From assembly GCA_003001795.1 (NCBI GenBank), contig PVNI01000001.1:310001-374000 (forward strand): DNA of 64,000 nt. Reading direction: 5' to 3'. Numbering within the stretch: the stretch's first letter is position 1; each line of letters opens with the position of its first letter. Below, one piece after another: positions 61,257 to 64,000 of the stretch. The position numbers were made by a program, and so were the translations under genes. The notes beneath the pieces were generated by a model. It was not told the DNA's origin. It made no database searches and was given only the letters and a program-made list of their open reading frames with translations. The DNA is from Actinomadura viridilutea. GTDB taxonomy: Bacteria > Actinomycetota > Actinomycetes > Streptosporangiales > Streptosporangiaceae.

Positions 61257-61865
61257 GTGTCCGAGGTACGCATCGCCGCCGAGCCGCGCACTGAGTTCGG
61301 TAAGGGGGCCGCACGGCGCGCCCGCCGGGCCGGCAAGGTGCCCGCCGTCCTCTACGGCCACGGCACCGCCCCGCAGCACATCTCGCTGCCCGGCCATGAG
61401 CTCATGCTGGCGCTCAAGACCCCGAACGTGCTGCTGCGCGTGGAGGGGCTGAACGGCGGCAGCGAGCTGGCGCTGCCGAAGGACGTGCAGCGCGACCCGA
61501 TCAAGGGGTTCCTGGAGCACGTCGACCTGCTGCTGGTCGAGCGCGGCGAGAAGGTCACCGTGGAGGTCCCGGTGAACGTGGTCGGCGACGTGGTGGCCGG
61601 CGGCCGGGTGGCCCAGGAGGTCGTGCAGCTGGCCGTGGAGGCCGAGGCCACGCACATCCCCGAGGCGGTGGAGGTCGACGTCACCGGCCTGGAGATCGAC
61701 ACGCAGGTCCTGGCGCGGGACGTCAAGCTGCCGTCCGGGGTGTCGCTGGCGACCGACGAGGAGACGCTGGTCCTGCAGATCAGCGACGCGTCGGCGTCGA
61801 CGGCTCCGGCCGAGGGCGCGGAGGCCGAGGAGGCGGAGGGCGCCGCCGGCGAGTCCGCCGAGTAG
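61257..61865 (+). CDS. rplY: 50S ribosomal protein L25/general stress protein Ctc
   Basis: 202 residues, two-domain CTC form. The N-terminal L25 domain (1-95) has RIAAEPRTEFGKGAARRARRAGKVPAVLYGHG, which binds 5S rRNA; the C-terminal TL5-like beta domain (96-180) has VEVPVNVVGDVVAGG and ILARD-like VLARDVKLPSGV. An acidic Ala/Glu tail ends the protein. GTG 61257, ACGAGGAG 8 nt upstream. Confidence 0.95.
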   Translation: MSEVRIAAEPRTEFGKGAARRARRAGKVPAVLYGHGTAPQHISLPGHELMLALKTPNVLLRVEGLNGGSELALPKDVQRDPIKGFLEHVDLLLVERGEKVTVEVPVNVVGDVVAGGRVAQEVVQLAVEAEATHIPEAVEVDVTGLEIDTQVLARDVKLPSGVSLATDEETLVLQISDASASTAPAEGAEAEEAEGAAGESAE

Positions 61866-61974
61866 GCGGGCGGTTCCGCCGGGGCGCGTGTCGCGGCGTG
61901 CGCCATGTGGTTGTCGACGGCCCTCGTCGGTGTGCACCGGCGGGGGCCGTCGGGTTTCGCGGTAGGGAGGTGCG

Positions 61975-62556
61975 GTGACGGGTTCTGAGCCGTGGCTGGT
62001 GGTCGGCTTGGGCAATCCGGGGCCGTCGTACGCGGGCACTCGGCACAACGCCGGGTTCATGGTGCTGGACGCGCTGGCGGGGCGCGTCGGCGGGCGGTTC
62101 AAGGCGCACCGCCGGGTGCACGCGGAGGCGGTCGAGGGGCGCCTGGCGGGGGAGCGGGTCGTGCTCGCCAAGCCCCGCAGTTTCATGAACGATTCGGGGG
62201 GCCCGGTGAAGGGCCTGCGCGATTTCTTCAAGGTTCCCGTGGAGCGGCTCGTCGTCGTTCACGATGAGTTGGACATCCCCTACGGCGCGGTGCGGCTCAA
62301 GCAGGGCGGCGGCGACAATGGCCACAACGGGCTGCGTTCGATCACCAAGTCGCTGGGCGGCGGGAATTATCTGCGGGTGCGGTTCGGTGTGGGGCGTCCG
62401 CCGGGGCGCATGGATCCCGCGGTGTACGTTCTCAAGGATTTCTCGGCCGCGGAGCGCAAGGAACTGGATCTGAACGTGGAGCGCGCCGCCGACGCGGTGG
62501 AGGCGCTGCTCACGCGGGGGCTGGCGGCGGCGCAGAACGTTTTCCACGCCTCCTGA
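61975..62556 (+). CDS. pth: peptidyl-tRNA hydrolase
   Basis: 193 residues. [24 protein letters not shown] with the catalytic His, [43 protein letters not shown] and [16 protein letters not shown] are all present. It releases peptidyl-tRNA drop-off products. GTG 61975 follows GGGAGG. Last gene of the glmU-prs-rplY-pth run. Confidence 0.97.
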   Translation: MTGSEPWLVVGLGNPGPSYAGTRHNAGFMVLDALAGRVGGRFKAHRRVHAEAVEGRLAGERVVLAKPRSFMNDSGGPVKGLRDFFKVPVERLVVVHDELDIPYGAVRLKQGGGDNGHNGLRSITKSLGGGNYLRVRFGVGRPPGRMDPAVYVLKDFSAAERKELDLNVERAADAVEALLTRGLAAAQNVFHAS

Positions 62557-62573
62557 GCCGGGCGCGGCGGCGG

Positions 62574-62603
62574 CCCCCGCCGGGCGCGCCGGGGGTGTTT
62601 TTG
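62574..62603 (+). terminator. terminator after pth
   Basis: CCCCCG (62574-62579) pairs with CGGGGG (62590-62595), followed by TGTTTTTG. It is 18 nt after the pth stop and closes this operon. Confidence 0.75.
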
Positions 62604-62804
62604 TTGCCCGGCGGTGAGGTGATCCATTAGGCCAGGTAACAAAACCGCAGCGCACTGCCCGTTTTGGGCGTCCGTCGGGGAGATGCGTCCGTAAGATGCG
62701 GCCGTCCGGGGTTCGCGTGGCATGTGAACCTCAAAGGCCGTTCAGCCGTCTCCGAGTTGGACCACGTCTTCCGGGGCGCATGTGGCAGGGGTGGTGAGAC
62801 GTCT

Positions 62805-64000
62805 ATGGCCGTCGTCGACAAGGTCCAGGTGGCGGACGCGTCCGCGAAGGACGGGCCGCGTCAGCGCCACTCCGTCAATTGGACGGCGACCTATCGTCGG
62901 CGTGCGCTCACCTTGGACTTCCTGAGCATGCTGGTCGCGGGCGCGGTCGCGTACGTGCTGCGCTTTCCGGGCATGCCGGGCGAGCTGACCCTGCCGTACG
63001 TCGCGTTGACCGTGGCCCTGCCGTTGGCGTGGCTGCCGATCCTGGCGCTGTGCCGCGCCTACCAGCCCCGCTACATCGGCGTCGGGTACGAGGAGTTCCA
63101 CCGGGTGCTGCGGGCGGGGTTCATCCTCACCGCCACGGTGGCGATCGTGGCGTACGCCACCAAGACCGAGGTGGCCCGCGGGTACGTGGTGATGGCGCTG
63201 CCGCTGGGCACGTTCTTCGGGCTGGTGGCGCGGTACCGGCTGCGCAAGTGGCTGCACCGCCGGCGCTGGGAGGGCGAGTACATGCGGCGCGTGGTCGCCG
63301 TGGGGCACCGCACGTCCGTGGCCGACCTGATCCGCCTGCTGCGGCAGAAGCGCTATCACGGCATGGACATCGTCGCGGTGTGCCTGCCGCCGGCGCTGGT
63401 CGAGGGCGAGGACGCGGTCGACGAGGTGGAGGGCGTGCCGGTGCTGGGCGACTTCCGGCAGGCGGCGGCCGTGGTGGAGCGCGTGGGCGCCGACTCGGTG
63501 GCGGTGCTGGCGTGCCCGGAGATGGACGGGGTGGCGCTGCGCCGCCTGGCCTGGCAGCTGGAGCGCGACGACGTGGAGCTGGTGGTGGCGCCCGCGCTGA
63601 TGGACGTGACCGGGCCGCGGATCTCCATCCGCCCGGTGTCGGGGCTGCCGCTGCTGCACGTGGAGCATCCGGAGCTGGACGGCGGCCGGCAGGTCGTCAA
63701 GGACCTGTTCGACCGGGTGATGGCGCTGGTGGCGCTGGTGGTGCTCAGCCCGCTGCTGCTGGTGGTGGCGCTGCTGATCAAGTTCACCAGCGAAGGGCCG
63801 GTGCTGTTCCGGCAGACCAGGGTGGGCCGCGACGGGCGCGAGTTCACCGTGCTGAAGTTCCGCACCATGGTGGTCGACGCGGAGGCCCGCAAGACCGAGC
63901 TGCTGGTGCACAACGAGCACGACGGCGTGCTGTTCAAGATCAGGAAGGATCCGCGGATCACGCCGATCGGGCGGAAGCTGCGCCGCTACTCGCTGGACGA
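62805..64000 (+). CDS. polyprenyl glycosylphosphotransferase, 3' end cut by window
   Basis: 398 residues visible from ATG 62805, no stop before the edge. Four to five membrane helices (about 35-135) are followed by a Rossmann-like domain (VVAVGHRTSVADLIRLLRQKRYHG, about 170-285) and the start of the bacterial sugar-transferase domain: FDRVMALVALVVLSPLLLV, then GPVLFRQTRVGRDGREFTVLKFRTM. Proteins of the WbaP/CpsE type transfer a sugar-1-phosphate to undecaprenyl-phosphate, the first step of exopolysaccharide synthesis. More glycan genes probably follow beyond the window. The ribosome site is weak (GGTGAG). Confidence 0.92.
   Translation, partial: MAVVDKVQVADASAKDGPRQRHSVNWTATYRRRALTLDFLSMLVAGAVAYVLRFPGMPGELTLPYVALTVALPLAWLPILALCRAYQPRYIGVGYEEFHRVLRAGFILTATVAIVAYATKTEVARGYVVMALPLGTFFGLVARYRLRKWLHRRRWEGEYMRRVVAVGHRTSVADLIRLLRQKRYHGMDIVAVCLPPALVEGEDAVDEVEGVPVLGDFRQAAAVVERVGADSVAVLACPEMDGVALRRLAWQLERDDVELVVAPALMDVTGPRISIRPVSGLPLLHVEHPELDGGRQVVKDLFDRVMALVALVVLSPLLLVVALLIKFTSEGPVLFRQTRVGRDGREFTVLKFRTMVVDAEARKTELLVHNEHDGVLFKIRKDPRITPIGRKLRRYSLD

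Overview
This window is chromosomal DNA of a high-GC Gram-positive actinomycete. The evidence is the very high GC content with G/C in almost every third codon position, many GTG and TTG starts, an Rpf-type cell-wall lytic factor, PknB-like kinases, a protein O-mannosyltransferase, and the blocks metG-tatD-rpf-ksgA-ispE-ABC-F and tRNA-Gln-glmU-prs-rplY-pth, which have this order in Streptomyces-like actinobacteria. The gene repertoire would suit Actinomadura or another member of the Thermomonosporaceae, but that placement is inference.

Positions 1-9,500 are an accessory, surface-oriented region with long gene-free gaps. It holds the end of a 42-residue-repeat beta-propeller protein, two small secreted Asn-Thr-repeat paralogues each followed by a strong terminator, a GT-C membrane glycosyltransferase, a Pro/Ala-rich membrane-anchored protein and a secreted protein with a Lys-Ala-His repeat tail. 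Positions 9,500-18,550 carry mixed metabolism and regulation: a membrane protein with a small repeat-protein partner, an APH-fold phosphotransferase, a two-domain VOC protein, ArsR, DeoR and XRE regulators, a secreted beta-helix protein behind a LacI-type operator, and an amidase.

Positions 18,562-24,686 (minus strand) are a signalling cluster: two overlapping transmembrane Ser/Thr kinases whose outer domains share a Cys-pair pattern, followed by a double-AAA ATPase. Positions 24,836-30,811 look like a beta-lactam response region. It has a LysR regulator coupled to a SxxK/SDN/KTG serine hydrolase without a visible Glu166 motif, a divergent MecA_N-type penicillin-binding protein, and a complete class A beta-lactamase coupled to an MFS transporter. 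A LacI regulator and a second MFS transporter follow.

Positions 33,460-43,698 are a glycosylation block around pmt and rsmI: a zinc-ribbon protein, a GT2 polyprenyl-phosphate-sugar synthase type enzyme and three further GT-C membrane glycosyltransferases. One of these (40,288) is a close paralogue of the enzyme at 3,949. The GT2 enzyme would charge a lipid carrier and the GT-C enzymes would use it outside the membrane. Positions 43,844-52,901 are the housekeeping run metG, tatD, rpf, ksgA, a GH26-like lipoprotein, ispE, a small membrane protein and an ABC-F ATPase. Positions 52,906-56,610 hold two well-marked regulons: MarR with a divergent trans-aconitate methyltransferase and three matching palindromes, and an acyl-CoA desaturase with its TetR gene and two TACG-N4-CGTA sites. 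The right end has a helix-turn-helix protein with a homing-endonuclease-like core, tRNA-Gln(TTG), glmU, prs, rplY, pth and the start of a polyprenyl glycosylphosphotransferase cut by the window edge.

A recurring feature is the leaderless start. At least ten genes have a -10-like hexamer ending 6-8 nt before an ATG or GTG, usually with no Shine-Dalgarno sequence.
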